Positions 22,540-33,822 of a stretch of DNA of 64,000 bases are shown in pieces. The DNA is taken from assembly GCF_033958435.1 (NCBI RefSeq), contig NC_134138.1:181272798-181336797 (forward strand), read 5' to 3'. The notes below the pieces were generated by a model that saw only the letters and a program-made list of their open reading frames with translations, was not told where the DNA came from and made no database searches. This DNA comes from Carettochelys insculpta (Eukaryota; Chordata; Testudines; Carettochelyidae). The number at the start of each line of letters is the position of its first letter. Position 1 is the stretch's first letter. The translations under genes were made by a program, and so were the position numbers.

Positions 22540-23514
22540 CTTCCCCCATCAAATCTCATTTACAGCCCTCCTCACTAGGTTAGCCAATCTTTATCCACAT
22601 ACTCTTCTATCCTTCCTAGTTAGGCAAACCCCATCCCTGTGTAGAGCTCCTTCTGTCTGAAACAGCATCCTGTGGTCAAGCAAGCCAAAACCCTCCTGGC
22701 AACCCCTCTTCTCTGCCAGGCATTCACCTCCAGGATGCCTCTGTCTCTGCCTGGGTCCCTACCTCTGAGAGAAGGACTGAAGAGAATACTACCTGCACTC
22801 CAAACTCTTCACCCTTACTCCCAGAGCCCTATAGTCACTCTTGATCTTCTCAAGGTTACCCCTTCCAGTGTCATTTGTGCCCACATGGATGACTGGCATG
22901 GGGTAGTTGTCAGAGGGCCAGATGATCCTCAACAACCCCTCCATAAAGTCTCAGCTATGGGTCCCTGGCCTGCAGCATGCCTCCTGCGATGTTATGTCAG
23001 GGTGACAGATGGGGGCCTCCATCCCCCTCAAAAGACAGTCTCTAACCACCCTGCATTTCCTCCTCAAAGTGGTGGTTGCTGACCTCCCAGCTTTGGGAAG
23101 GAGTGGCTTTTCCTCAACTCTGATATCCACAGCAGCATGATGGTTTTGCAGAAGCCCGGTGGGAGGGTTGGGAGCAGGGATGAAGCACTACCTGCTGCCA
23201 GAAGTAATCAACTGCTGTTGCCCCACCTCCCCCCCGAGACAGAGCCATCTACTCCTCCACCAGTCACGTGCCAGCAGTCCTCTTAGCTGGATAGATTCCT
23301 CAGCCTTACATGTCTCCATATGTATACTCTCAAGGAATTCCTCATGAGCTGGGATGCTCCTCAGCCTAGCCACTTCCTCCTGCAACTCTCCCAACCGCTT
23401 TCTCAGAGATTCGACCAGCAGACACCTTTCACATTGGATGCTCCCCTCAGCCTGTAAGTGGGAAATACAAGCCATGGTCCCTACAAAATCACACCAGGGT
23501 CTGGGTAGAGGCAT
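22540..23514 (-). pseudogene. CR1 ORF1: coiled coil and esterase-like remains
   Basis: The N-terminal part (23514-23188) reads CERCLLVESLRKRLGELQEE, a Cys-pair followed by a short heptad region typical of CR1 ORF1. Further on the minus strand, near 22895-22865, PVIHVGTNDTG is the signature of the SGNH-esterase-like domain of CR1 ORF1 proteins. The intervening frame is broken. The protein binds element RNA in intact copies; here it is dead. Confidence 0.7.
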
Positions 23515-23565
23515 CCATGATCAGGTGGCCTGTCTGGCTACAGGCTCCATCATGGTCCCACGTTA

Positions 23566-26349
23566 GTCAAATTTACCATAAATTTTAATGAGACCAGGAT
23601 TGGATCCCAAAAGACCACCTATGTGACTTCACTAAAATCCCACCTCAACAGTACTTCCTCTGCCTTGCTTTTCAGTCGCAACCCACCAAAGCTGCTAATA
23701 AACATGGGGATAATCTCCACCCCTCTTGAAACCATTGCAGATTTCTTTGGGCTCATTTATCTTGGGTGTCTACCAAACTCCAAGACTGAAACCCCAGGTA
23801 TCTGGATTTGAACTAGAATGGTATGTTGGATTCTGATTGCTACAAGGCATGAACCCTAACCCCAGACTGAAGTGTCTCCAAAGTTTGGATTCCATCTTTG
23901 TAGATTAGGTCTCTCTCTCGCTGCAAGACCGGATCACCCCTTGGTGTTACACATTTTGAGCATCTATACTGCAATCTAACACTATCAAATGGTGCCTGAC
24001 ATGAGGTGGAAGTGGGACAGCATCCAAGCATCCATCTTTGCAGCCAGTTCAAAGGTCAGACACAAATGCAGCCCCTGAATGGAGGGGAGCTTATTTCCTC
24101 AGATGGAGCTGGCGGGAGGCAGATTCAAGGCCACTCTGCAATAACTCACCAAACAGGACTGGCACAAGGAACTGGGGAGACTAAGTTACATGCCACAAAG
24201 GTCTGTGAGCAGCAGGTGCTCCTGTGTACTTAGGAGTTTGAGGAAGGATTTCCTTCCCAACGTTCTTCCAGAGTAGTGTGGAGAGTAGCCCCACTCCAAT
24301 ATAGGGCTATCCCCGAATAGTACTGCTCACCTCCCAGAGGTAGGGGATGATGTGTTGTGCAACACTGAATGAATAGTGCTTAGGCTGTGCTTCACTGCTT
24401 TCAAAGTAGCTTCAATTGTTCCACCAAACACAAGCTCAGTTAGCCCCTGACAGCTGCAGGGCTCAGGGTAGTAATATGAGCTGACTGAGCCTTTCTCCTC
24501 CAGCTCATTGCTTCTCATCCAGGCCAAGTCTTCAAAAAATCAGACATGATTACCAGCTGATGGCTGATTGCAGCAGGCATTGGGAGTCTCAGTCCAGTTC
24601 TTTGGGAACAGGTATCCAAAGAATAAAAGCATCACCACAACTGACAGCTGGCAGTGTCAGCAGAGGCGTGAGGATTGAAAAGGGTATGGAAAAAATCAAC
24701 TACAGTGTCACAATCTTTGAACTTTTTTTTTTTTGTCAGCGGCAACATAGCGAGAACCTGATCTTGCAACTACTGATGTGCATGCTTATCTATACATTGT
24801 GGGCAGTCTCATGGATTTCAGTGGGTTTAAATGTAATTTATACAGTTAAGCATGTGCATAGGTCTCTGTGGGGTTAAACCTGAAACACCAACATAAAAAG
24901 AGAGAGGGGGATTTTTTGAAAAAAGATAGGAACAATTAATTATCATTTACATTGGTGAGAATGATAAATGTAAGTGGAACTCAGACATTCAGGTACATGT
25001 AACAAAAATCAACGTCTCTCTTAAGTATGACAGTGATCACTTTAGTTCCTGACCAATTTGTCTTGAGTTTCCATAGGAACTTCTTCAGCCATTGACATCA
25101 TGCTTATTTGTAGCTATTTAGGCTGTTAAATGAAAGAGAATAATGGTGGGATTGTAACTAAGAAGGGTAGAAATCTTGATGTCTAATTGGGGTTCAGAAT
25201 CCATTAACTTTACATAGGATACATTCCTTTTTAATAAACAGCATGTAGGATAAGATTTAGTTCAGTCTTTTGTTTAAAATGATTTGAGCTATTAAGAGTC
25301 ACAAGAAGCCATGAAACAGGAGAAGCACAAAGATTGGAATAAAGGACTTGGACACCCACACAAAAAGAAATCACATACATGTGAAAATGATAGTCCACAA
25401 TCTAGGAAACACCCCCAGAAACAAAAAAAGAGCCCCCTCCCCATCCCCACCATGAGAATTCCATTTTAGATAACACAGATTCTAGGAAAAAATATGCAAA
25501 GCTTTTGGCTGTGTGACTTAATTATCTGTTAAACAATTCACAAGACATCTTTCTAACATCACTTGAACTGGATGTGTGTGACACTCATAATTTTGCCAAA
25601 ACTCTGTGGCCAAATATGCATCAGTCAGAGACCTCTGAGAATCTGCCATTTAGTCCAAGGTTAAGGTTAGGCTACTTGTCACAGTTGCTTAGACCAGGCA
25701 TAAGTGGCTGCCGACAAAAGCAGGGGGTCTTACCAGCAGAACCACATTTACACTGCTTTCTTTCTGCCCTCTGCCAGTAAGCAAATATGCAAATAACCAG
25801 TCATTTGCATTTTTGAGACTATCTATTTGCATATTGCTGCTGGCAGTTCAGATCAGTGTAACTGTAGCCATTATGTATCTGTGGGGTATATCGTGGATAC
25901 TGAGTCCCGAGCCAAATCTGGCATGTGATGGGGTAGGATGTCTGGAAGGAGCAGGTGACTGATTAGGCATTGTGCTTTAGGTCTTCTCAAGGCAGGGAAT
26001 GTCTTTTCCTTCTTGCTTTCATTAAGTCACAGTCAAAGATTATTCTTGCTGAAAGGGTGACAGGCATTTGAATCAGATGAGCAGACCACCTTAGCGAGCA
26101 TTGAGAAACTGAGAGAGTGGGATACATTTGTAGTTAGACACCTGCTCTCTTCCTTCAACCTGAATTCACCCATTTGATATTTTCAGTCATTTGGAAACAC
26201 TTCACGAGAATGGCATCCAGCTTCTTTTCAGTTTGACAGGAAGGGCCACATTCTAATTCCGTACCAAAGCATTATGTAGCCTCAGGTATCACTCTCTATT
26301 TATGAGTGTGTTCGGATGGCAAAAGACGTACTTGGAGAGGCACCTCCTT
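23566..26349. other. Stretch without recognised features
   Basis: Only short open frames and no named repeat with confidence. A short T-run lies at 24725-24735. Some moderately GC-rich sequence around 24000-24560 could be an old repeat, but I cannot assign it. Confidence 0.45.
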
Positions 26350-26352
26350 CCT

Positions 26353-26625
26353 GGCCGTGTCTACACTCGCCCAAATCTTTGACATGGCCATGCAAGTGGC
26401 CATTTCGAAGATTATTAATGAGGTGCTGAAATGCATAGTCAGTGCCTTGTTAGCATGCCGCCGGCCACGGCTCTTCGAAATTGCCACTTTTCGCTGCTGC
26501 GCAGCTCGTCCAGATGGGGGCCCTTTTCAAAAGGACCCCATCAACTTCTAAATCCCCTTATTCCTATCAACAGGTAGGATGACAGCATGGGCATTTCAAA
26601 GATCTGGGCTAGTGTAGATATGGCC
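26353..26625. mobile_element. Palindromic MITE, family P, deleted copy
   Basis: The element starts ggccgtgtctacactcgccc and ends gggctagtgtagatatggcc, inverted termini. It is flanked on both sides by cct (26350-26352 and 26626-26628), a 3-bp duplication. The left arm is complete (including the catgcaagtggccatttcga and ggggcccttttcaaaaggac segments); most of the right arm is deleted compared with the copies at 26766 and 37320. Confidence 0.8.
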
Positions 26626-26765
26626 CCTATGTTTTTTCCGGTGTAGGCTTCAAGTTCTTTCTCCAGGTTATTGACAATAGAGGCAAGGTGGGTAAAATCA
26701 TTAATCTAGCTAGGCCAAGCACATTTATAATGATTAATCATTACTATCTCAGTGTTCAACCTATG

Positions 26766-27195
26766 GGCTATGTCTACACTAGCCCAAAACTTCAAAATGG
26801 CCATGCAAATGGCCATTTCGAAGTTTACCAATGAAGTGCTGAAATACATATTCAGTGCCTCATTAGAATGCCGGCAGCCGCGGCACTTTAAAATTGACGC
26901 AGGCCATGCGGCTCGTCCAGATGGGGCTCCTTTTTGAAAGGATCCTGGTGATTTCAAAATCCCCTTATTCCTATCTGCTGTTAGGAATAAGGGGATTTCG
27001 AAGTTGCCGGGGTCCTTTCGAAAAGGAGCCCCATCTGGACAAGCTACGCGGCAGCAAGACGCGTCAATTTTGAAGTGCCGCGGCTGCCAGCATTCTAATG
27101 AGGCGCTGAATATGTATTTCAGCACTTCATTAGTAAACTTCGAAATGGCTATTTGCATAGTCATTTCGAAGTTTTGGGCTAGTGTAGACACAGCC
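26766..27195. mobile_element. Palindromic MITE, family P, full copy
   Basis: The 430-bp element is nearly one long inverted repeat. The left arm begins ggctatgtctacactagccc and the right arm ends gggctagtgtagacacagcc; the centre is near 26980, where aatccccttattcctatc faces gaataaggggatt. The 3-bp flanks are atg on both sides (26763-26765 and 27196-27198). It has no coding capacity; short open frames repeat on both strands because of the symmetry. Confidence 0.85.
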
Positions 27196-27254
27196 ATGCT
27201 GTTTTACATGTAAAGAGGAGGCAAAGGATCAGATTTAGAGAGGTATCAAAGTGC

Positions 27255-27566
27255 CTAAAGAACCTTGGGACCTGACCGGTGCCGATCAAGAGAATCTGAC
27301 AGCCCAAGTCAGGTCAATATTGTCAACAGCAGCATTACCAACATTTTCAGTGCTTAGTAGGGTCTTAGAAGAAATTTAGGTGTAAATTAGCACTAAATAA
27401 CAGCACAGAACGCTCAGAGCCAGGACTGGTGGCTGTAAACAAACTATATGGGCTTGCAGGAAACTTGGCCACACACAATAAGTGGTCATCTGGCTAATTA
27501 AAATCATGCCAGATTATGGATGTTGCTGGACAAATGAGTTCCAGATTAGAGAGGTTCAACCTGTAG
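27255..27566 (+). mobile_element. Non-autonomous DNA element (gttcaacctgta family)
   Basis: Starts about 27255 (accttgggacctgaccggtg type) and ends at gagaggttcaacctgta (27549-27565). It shares sequence with the inverse copy at 15030-15208: 'gtcaatattgtcaacagcag', 'gggtcttagaagaaatttag'. Subterminal pieces near both ends repeat a 'ggacc/tggtccggca'-like word in diverged form. Non-coding. Confidence 0.7.
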
Positions 27567-28239
27567 ACAGACACCTAGCAGGATTTTTAAGTGAGTTAGG
27601 TACCTAACCACATTTAGGTGACTTTAAATCTCATTAAGTGCCTAAGAACCTGTGTATACTTGGCCCAAAGACCCTATGATGAAAAGTTTACAATCTTAGG
27701 CCCTGATCCTGGAACATACCCCACATATTGGTAACATCCATGTGCCAGAATGGAGCCTTCCACAATATAAGAGATGATGGCACAGAAGCTCAGTTTTTAA
27801 TGGAGTAACAATTTTCTACTCTGACAGGAGAAATGAATGAAGACAAGGGTCAAATTTCACCCTGTGATAAAATTTTGGCACATCTCTTCAATGCAGCTGT
27901 ACCTAATGACACCAATGCTGAATTTGACCTCAAACATCATCAATTCACAACACACTGAACCTGTGCAAATGTTCTGGTCTTGCATCTTCAATTCTCCAAT
28001 GCCACACCCCGTAGAATAAACCATCATACATGGTGGCATAACAATGTGCCACGCAACGAGTTGCTCTCTTTTACTGGTATGGTCCGGCTGCATTGACTAG
28101 CTTAGTCAACAGACTTTTGAGTGGTTCAGCTATTCAGAAGAGTTCGTTTAAAAGATCTGTATGTTAATTGTTCTGTTCTGATATGAAATTATCAAAGGAA
28201 AAGATGCACTAGTTTATTATACAATAATTAGTGAATTTG

Positions 28240-28470
28240 GATCATACGGAGAAAGAAAGGAAGAGATGCATTAGTTCAGCCTATTGCTCAAACAATGCAG
28301 AATTGTTCCCTATAATATATTTATGAATATATTCTCTAGTCTATTTTAAAGGTCCCAAGTGATAGGTCATCTACTACTTTCCCAGGGAAAGTATTATGCA
28401 GCCTAAGAGATGTGACAGAAACATTCCTCTGATATTCAGACTTTTCAAAAAAGTAATTATTTTATCATCT
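28240..28470 (-). mobile_element. CR1 LINE, 3' end fragment
   Basis: The plus strand shows the reverse complement of a CR1 3' region: 'aggtcatctactactttccc', 'agggaaagtattatgcagcc' and 'cattcctctgatattcagac'. Diverged and short. Confidence 0.6.
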
Positions 28471-29400
28471 TTCACTTGTGTATCACCTTTATGCAATAGA
28501 TGTGTCAATGATCATAAAGCTCTTATTCAGAGAATTAGCTATTCAAACTATTAAGGTAATCTGTCTTTCTTTCTCAGTGACGGGGTGTGTGTGTGTGTTA
28601 ACCTTTATCAGTGAATAACAGTGACTCAACCATAATCAGAGATGATGGCACAGATTACATTGGGTACAATAGAAAGTCATGTTATTAGGCAGACTGTGAC
28701 ATTAACAGGAATGACAAAAACAGGACATTATCTCATACTGAACACGAATGAAAGGGTCTTGGGCTTGGAGAGTTAGCTAACTTGAGTTCATCTCCTGTTT
28801 GTGATGTAATAACCGGACAATGGGAGACAAGCTGGTAGATGTGACAGGGGTGTACAGGAAGAATGAGATGTTCCTGTCCCACAAACGCTTGTGGCCACAA
28901 CCAAAATGGCCTGCCTGCCAGAGCTTCCTGTCAGTTCACCACTTGTGAGCCCATTCGGGTGCCACCCAGCTAATCTGCAGAGTGCCCTCAGCTGGCAGCA
29001 AGTGTTTCCACCAGTGGTGCACTAATGTATATGCCTTGGTGCACATAAAAATTTATTCTGCACATGGATGGAAAATAATTGGAGGGAATCACTGCTGCCT
29101 GCACTGCTTGGGAGGTGTGCATAACCATTCTTGCAGCTCCCTTTGCTTCCTTGTCAAAGGCCATTTTTTCTGCGAGTAAGCAAAGAAATCTGCTGGGGCC
29201 ATGAATTCTATATGTGTGCAGAGTTACAGAATTCCCCCAGAAGCAACAGCTCTGAGCTGAGCTTCACATTCCAGCAGCCTGGGCCAGAGCAGTCAGCTGT
29301 CTTCCCTAGTCCTGACAATGTAGACAGTTTTGGAGGGTGCTGGGTATGTAGTGAGAGCTGGGGAAACAGTGAGAGTTAAACCTGAAGGATAATGAAACTA
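28471..29400. other. Stretch without recognised genes
   Basis: A short (GT)n run lies at 28585-28598. Otherwise there is no gene or repeat that I can assign. Confidence 0.45.
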
Positions 29401-29426
29401 CAGAGTCCAGGATGAACTCCAACAGC

Positions 29427-29432
29427 TTTATT
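29427..29432 (-). terminator. Candidate distal polyadenylation signal for BLVRA
   Basis: The minus strand reads actAATAAAgctgttgg. It lies about 3.1 kb past the BLVRA stop codon and could end a long 3' untranslated region. No transcript evidence; it may equally belong to a repeat or nothing. Confidence 0.25.
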
Positions 29433-29763
29433 AGTGTGAATACAACACATTCATTAACACCTGTGGGTCTAACAACCCCAATACATCAGCAAATTCACAT
29501 CTCAGAAGGCATCAAAATGACTCTATTGCATCAGAGCCTGGAGTGCACAGCAAAGGGAGTGCTCAGAGCAGTGCAGGGATGGGAAACTGGACTGTTGCGC
29601 TTAATCCAAAACGATGACATATCTGCCCCCATTTTCACAAGCAGCAAAAAAGAGTAAGTTGCAAAACTAGAGAAAGACTTTCAAGTCAAGAAATCAGATT
29701 CCAGTTGTAATGTTCCTTAGCTCTACAAGTAGCACAGCAGGTAACAAAACCAAAAATACTGAA

Positions 29764-29822
29764 AACAAACAAACAAACAAACAAAACACACACACACACA
29801 CACACACACAAAAACAAAAAAA
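29764..29822. repeat. (CAAA)n/(CA)n microsatellite
   Basis: About six AAAC units are followed by about twelve CA units and a short A/C tail. Confidence 0.95.
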
Positions 29823-30502
29823 CCAACTTTAAAGTTTGGGCATTGGTGTCAATTTTTACACAATGTAAATTTTCTTTTAAAAACAGAATTTATGTTCTTT
29901 CTTAAATAACCTTTTGCCTTCATCTCAAGAAAATGGAAATAAGAGGACATGCAAAAAAAAAGGAATGCATTAAGGCAGTCAAAGGACTAAGATGCCATAT
30001 TTCTAAGGCAATGCTCTTCAAGAGCAATGTGAAAAATTCCATTTCAACGATTCCACTTCCCTTTGGAGAAAGGGCTCAGATGCATGGCCCCTGGGTATCT
30101 GTATAACACACCAACAACACAGCAAGATAAGTTTCAGTGAAGAAAGGCACGGTAGCATTTCTTATACATTGACCAGGCAGCAGAAACCTTTCCCTTTGGT
30201 GCATGCCCTGAAACCTTCAAAAGGGCCCTCCTTGACTTCTGTGGGAGCACAGATACGCCAACACCGAGTGCTTCTGAAAACCTCTCCTTAAAGCTTCCAC
30301 TCACTCAGAAAATTACTAAGTGTCAGGGTGGGTGGCTTTTTTTAAAGCAAAAACTCAAGTTCAGTGGTAAGAACAGTTTGTTTGAGCTCTTTTACGTGTT
30401 TTGTCTCCCTAGTGAGGTTTTTTTCTAGCTTGTCTAAGATACTCCCCTGCACTGTGCATTTTTTTAAACAGGATTATCCGCCAAATGCTTCAAACCCACA
30501 CA

Positions 30503-30937
30503 AGGTAAGTCTACACTGGAGAGTTTTGTCAACAAAACTCCAGTCTTGTTGACAAAACTTGAGGAGCTCCCACACTAAAAAAAATGCATTCTGTTGACAG
30601 AACTCAGCACTTTTGTCAGCATCCTTCTGCCTCTCCTCCATGAGGCAGAATGCCTTTGACAGAATCTGTCAAACAAAAAAAGCCATGTGGCCACTCCGGA
30701 GGCACTCTGTCAACAGACAGGGCTTCCAGGTCACCAGGCAGCCCTGTCAGCTGTGCTTCCAGTTGGCTGTTCCATCAAGAGAGCTGCTGGACAGTCTGGC
30801 TGCTTTCTGCTGACAGAGTAGATCGACAGAGCAGTCTGCTTTTTTGTGTGGCCACAATCTGTTGACAGAAGTTTTGTCAGAAGAGATCTTTTGACAGTAA
30901 CTTCTGTTGACTGATTACTGTAGTGTAGATGTAGTCT
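30503..30937. mobile_element. MITE with TGTTGACA-rich interior
   Basis: The left end aggtaagtctacactg and the right end tagtgtagatgtagtct are inverted copies. Inside, words such as tctgttgacag, gttttgtcaac and ttgacaaaact recur in both orientations. About 435 bp, non-coding. The termini share tctacact/agtgtaga with the family P elements, but the body differs. No clear flanking duplication. Confidence 0.65.
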
Positions 30938-32007
30938 CAGAGTGACATGATTGGGAGAGGAGGGACAGAGTCATCAACTCTAGTATCTACAGCTTTTTCT
31001 CCTTTCTCAGCAAACAGGAGGAAATCACAAAATCAGAAATGTTTTGTGCATTGCTGAATACCCATGGCAGAAGATTTTAATTCTATTTTTGAATCAGGGC
31101 AGACTGTGCACATTTTGTCATAAAGCTAGTAAGGATAACACTTCCCTCCTCCCAAAGATGGCATCCAATCTGCTCTATTACATATTTATTATACTGTATA
31201 TAATTTACAATATACGCACCAGGCTTGGGATTTCACTCATCCAGTCAATATGTGCAAGGGCTGCTGGCTTCCCATGAAGTATATTTGGAAGAGAACAATA
31301 CATTCTCAGGAGGATTTTATTGCTATTACAGCAGATGTGCGTTTTAAGTAGAATACAACACAGGGAGACAAAACTACTGATTAATTTTTTTTTCTGTAGG
31401 CATGCTGATGACTTGGCTTTTTTCAGAACTGCAGGCTCTTTGGGGCAAGAATCAATCTTTCCATATGTTTGTACAGCAACAAACAATATGGGTCTTAGGA
31501 TGCTACTGCAAAACAATACCATAGGTGTGCAAAACAATACACTGCAGGTGCACAGCTGTAATTTGCTAAAATGCGCCATTTCCTAACAGCATGTTATGAC
31601 TGGCATTACTATGCTGCAATTGTTTCTATAAATTTATTATTTTTAATTCCTATTAAATTAATGTTTCTTTTATTCAGAATGATACATTCTCACACTGAGT
31701 CACACGCACAATTCTTATGAACATCAATAGAGGTTATGGGCATGCCTCTGTGTGAGAAGGGAAGGCATTCAGTACCACTGTGCTGAAAAACAGAGAAGCC
31801 AATGACTGCTTATGGGGAAAATATCCTGAACAGGGGCAGGAAATACTGTGGGTTAATGTATCACACTAACCTTTGGCATCTGGTAAACCTCTGGCATAAA
31901 GTAGCAGAGAACTCAGTTTAGTGATAGCCTAATATCCAGTAAGGGGACAGAGTCCAACCTAATTTATTCTGTTTAAACCAGCGTAAATGCCACTTGCAAT
32001 AATGGAT
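30938..32007. other. BLVRA downstream region, nothing definite
   Basis: AT-rich sequence that may be part of the BLVRA 3' untranslated region. A small segment near 31430-31500 (ctctttggggcaagaatc) resembles old SINE or LINE sequence. Confidence 0.4.
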
Positions 32008-32013
32008 TTTATT
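32008..32013 (-). terminator. Candidate proximal polyadenylation signal for BLVRA
   Basis: The minus strand reads cataAATAAAatcc about 510 nt after the BLVRA stop. The position suits a short 3' untranslated region, but the downstream GU-rich element is not obvious. Confidence 0.35.
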
Positions 32014-32524
32014 TATGCTGATGTAAAATATCAGAATCTGGTCCACAGAATAGTTCAGGGCAACTACTCAGGGAAGGGACAACACTGGAATATCAGAAGT
32101 CTTGCAGGTTAGGCCTACAGTGCTGTAACACAGTCAGAGGTAGAGTGGCTAATAGAGGAGCTCTGGGTCTCATTCTAGACAGCACTATAATTGTAACTTC
32201 TTCCATCTCACTGGGCCTGCACCCCTTGAAGTCAATTCAAAACCACCCATTGGGCGAAACACATCTAATGCTCTTTGCCTGGTAGCTTTAAATCTGACTG
32301 GAAGGATGCCATGCGCTGGGGACAGTCCAACTCATCCTCCAGTTCTGCCATATTAAATATCTCACACAGCATAAACCAAGCTTCCAAGCAAAGCTCCAGA
32401 GATTTTTAATGCTAGGAACCAAAAAAATATAAGTTAACTGCCAACAATCTGTTTTACGGGGACATTAAGTTATAGCTCTACACAGCCTCTGACTACTACA
32501 TTTCCTTTCTCATGCAGAGTGGCC

Positions 32525-32798
32525 TTAGGAGTGGATTTTTGACAGCTGTTCACAGTGTTGCTGAATCTCCTCTGCGAGTTCCAGGCACCGTAGGATGCGC
32601 CACTTCTCAGCAGCCAGCTCTTCTCTGGAGACCCGGCCCAGCAATTTTTTGGCAAAGAGGTTCAGATCTTGCATGAAGAGGCCCACAGCAGACCTTGGGG
32701 CCTCCGGGAGGTTCTCCAGGCAGCCACTTTTGAAGCAGAAGTTGATTTTCTTATCACGTCTTAGCCCTGGTCCTCTTTCTTCAATCCAGGTCAGAGGC
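32525..32798 (-). CDS. BLVRA: BLVRA last coding exon (C-terminal domain)
   Basis: The acceptor cgcattag sits at 32806-32799, and the exon continues the split Lys codon of the previous exon (AA|G). It encodes residues 207-296 (counted from the ATG at 40024): PLTWIEERGPGLRRDKKI, then CFKSGCLENLPE and LFAKKLLGRVSREELAAEKW, ending LSKIHS with TAA at 32525. This is the C-terminal end of biliverdin reductase A, which reduces biliverdin to bilirubin with NAD(P)H in the cytosol. Relative to the human protein as I know it, the Tyr of the YLSF motif is Lys, and the His and last Cys of the HC-X10-CC zinc motif are Arg and Glu, while the two cysteines ten residues apart are kept. Confidence 0.95.
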
Positions 32799-33324
32799 CT
32801 AATGCGAGACAGCAGAAAAACACACCATTTCTGAACAGACATCGGCGGAGAGGTACTCTGCTGTGCAGTGAAATCACCATGGGCTGAAACACTGGGGCTG
32901 GTCTAGGTGGAGGAAGCTCAGCACTTGGCGCGCCAGCTGAAGGCAGAGGTAGCAGAAGCAGCGATGCTGGCAAGCGGTGACACAGATGGCAAGCAGCAGC
33001 ACTGAGCAGCTGTAGAGACGGCAGTGTCATGCAACATCATCTCTGGGTTGGATGTCAAGCGGTTCTGTTGGTAATGCTAACAGGAACCCTAAGAGACACT
33101 GAGCCCATCCTTCCTTGCTGACAAGATCACCTGGCAAAAGCAGGGGTGATGGAAGTACTACTCCACCACATGGCTTGCAGTGATTTGCAATACAGAAAGG
33201 GTTTGCAGTTTGATTCAATGGCTCTCAACATCCCCACAAATTGTTCCAGTGGCTCAGCATAGAAAAGTTGTACATAGTGTGTTCAGGTTACAGGCTTAAA
33301 GAACAGAAATGAGTATGAAATGGA

Positions 33325-33565
33325 AGAACTGGGTCTAGAAGTTAGAGCACAGGATTCTGAGTGTAATCCCTGGGTACTATTCCTAGCTGCTGGCACTGAT
33401 TCACAGTGTGATCTTGGTCAAGTCTGTAAATGCTCCCCCACCTCAGTTTTCCTATCTATAAAATGGGGCAAATAATACCTAACCACCTCACAGGAGCGCT
33501 GGGAAGCTTAGCTCATTAGTCGCTATAAAGCACTTTTTGATTTTTGGTTGAAAATTAATGTACAG
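33325..33565 (+). mobile_element. MIR/CORE-SINE in BLVRA intron
   Basis: Reads 'gttagagcacaggattctga', 'gtgatcttggtcaagtctgt', 'cctcagttttcctatctata' and 'aaatggggcaaataatacct', the full MIR order from tRNA-like head to core to tail. It lies in the intron between the last two coding exons, antisense to BLVRA. Confidence 0.85.
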
Positions 33566-33650
33566 GTGCAAAGGAGATTAGGTGTTGAGTTCTTGCTGAA
33601 AATATCTGAATAATCCCGCTAATCTGGTCCCATATGGTTGTATTACTCAC

Positions 33651-33822
33651 TTCTTGTTTGTGGTCTGCAAATGTGCTGTCATTCTGGAATAACTCTTTTC
33701 TCTCTTTTCCTCTCTGGTGGCTGATGTGACAGTGAGGTCTCCAAAGAGGTCAACCAGCCAAGTCAGTCGGGCAATTCCGCTGAAAGCTGGGAAGCCTGAT
33801 CGCTCTTCATCCAAGACACCGC
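33651..33822 (-). CDS. BLVRA: BLVRA coding exon 5 of those found
   Basis: The acceptor atgcctgtag ends at 33823 and the donor is AAGAA|GTGAGT at 33650. It encodes residues 149-206: [20 protein letters not shown], then [16 protein letters not shown] and [15 protein letters not shown]. The block [22 protein letters not shown] is the most conserved part of the BLVRA C-terminal fold (split here as seen in the exon). The human YMKM sequence, described as an SH2-docking motif, is YSRM here, so the YxxM pattern is kept. Phases 1-in and 2-out agree with the neighbours. Confidence 0.95.

Larger units (their letters stand above)
19566..23565 (-). mobile_element. CR1 LINE, nearly full length, degraded
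   Basis: A CR1 on the minus strand. The 3' end at about 19566 has the typical 'tcatagaataccagcattgg' on the plus strand. ORF2 remains (about 22200 to 19850) and ORF1 remains (about 23514 to 22540) follow in the expected order. Length is close to the roughly 4-kb size expected of a complete element, which is unusual because most CR1 copies are strongly 5'-truncated. Stops and shifts are frequent. Confidence 0.85.

Noticed and set aside
26706..27213. Open frames with near-identical proteins on both strands (also 37264-37724)
   Set aside because: The symmetry comes from the palindromic MITE, not from duplicated genes.
30500..30940. 3-bp duplication around the TGTTGACA-rich MITE
   Set aside because: The bases next to the best-matched ends (aca and tca) do not agree, so membership in the 3-bp group is not claimed.
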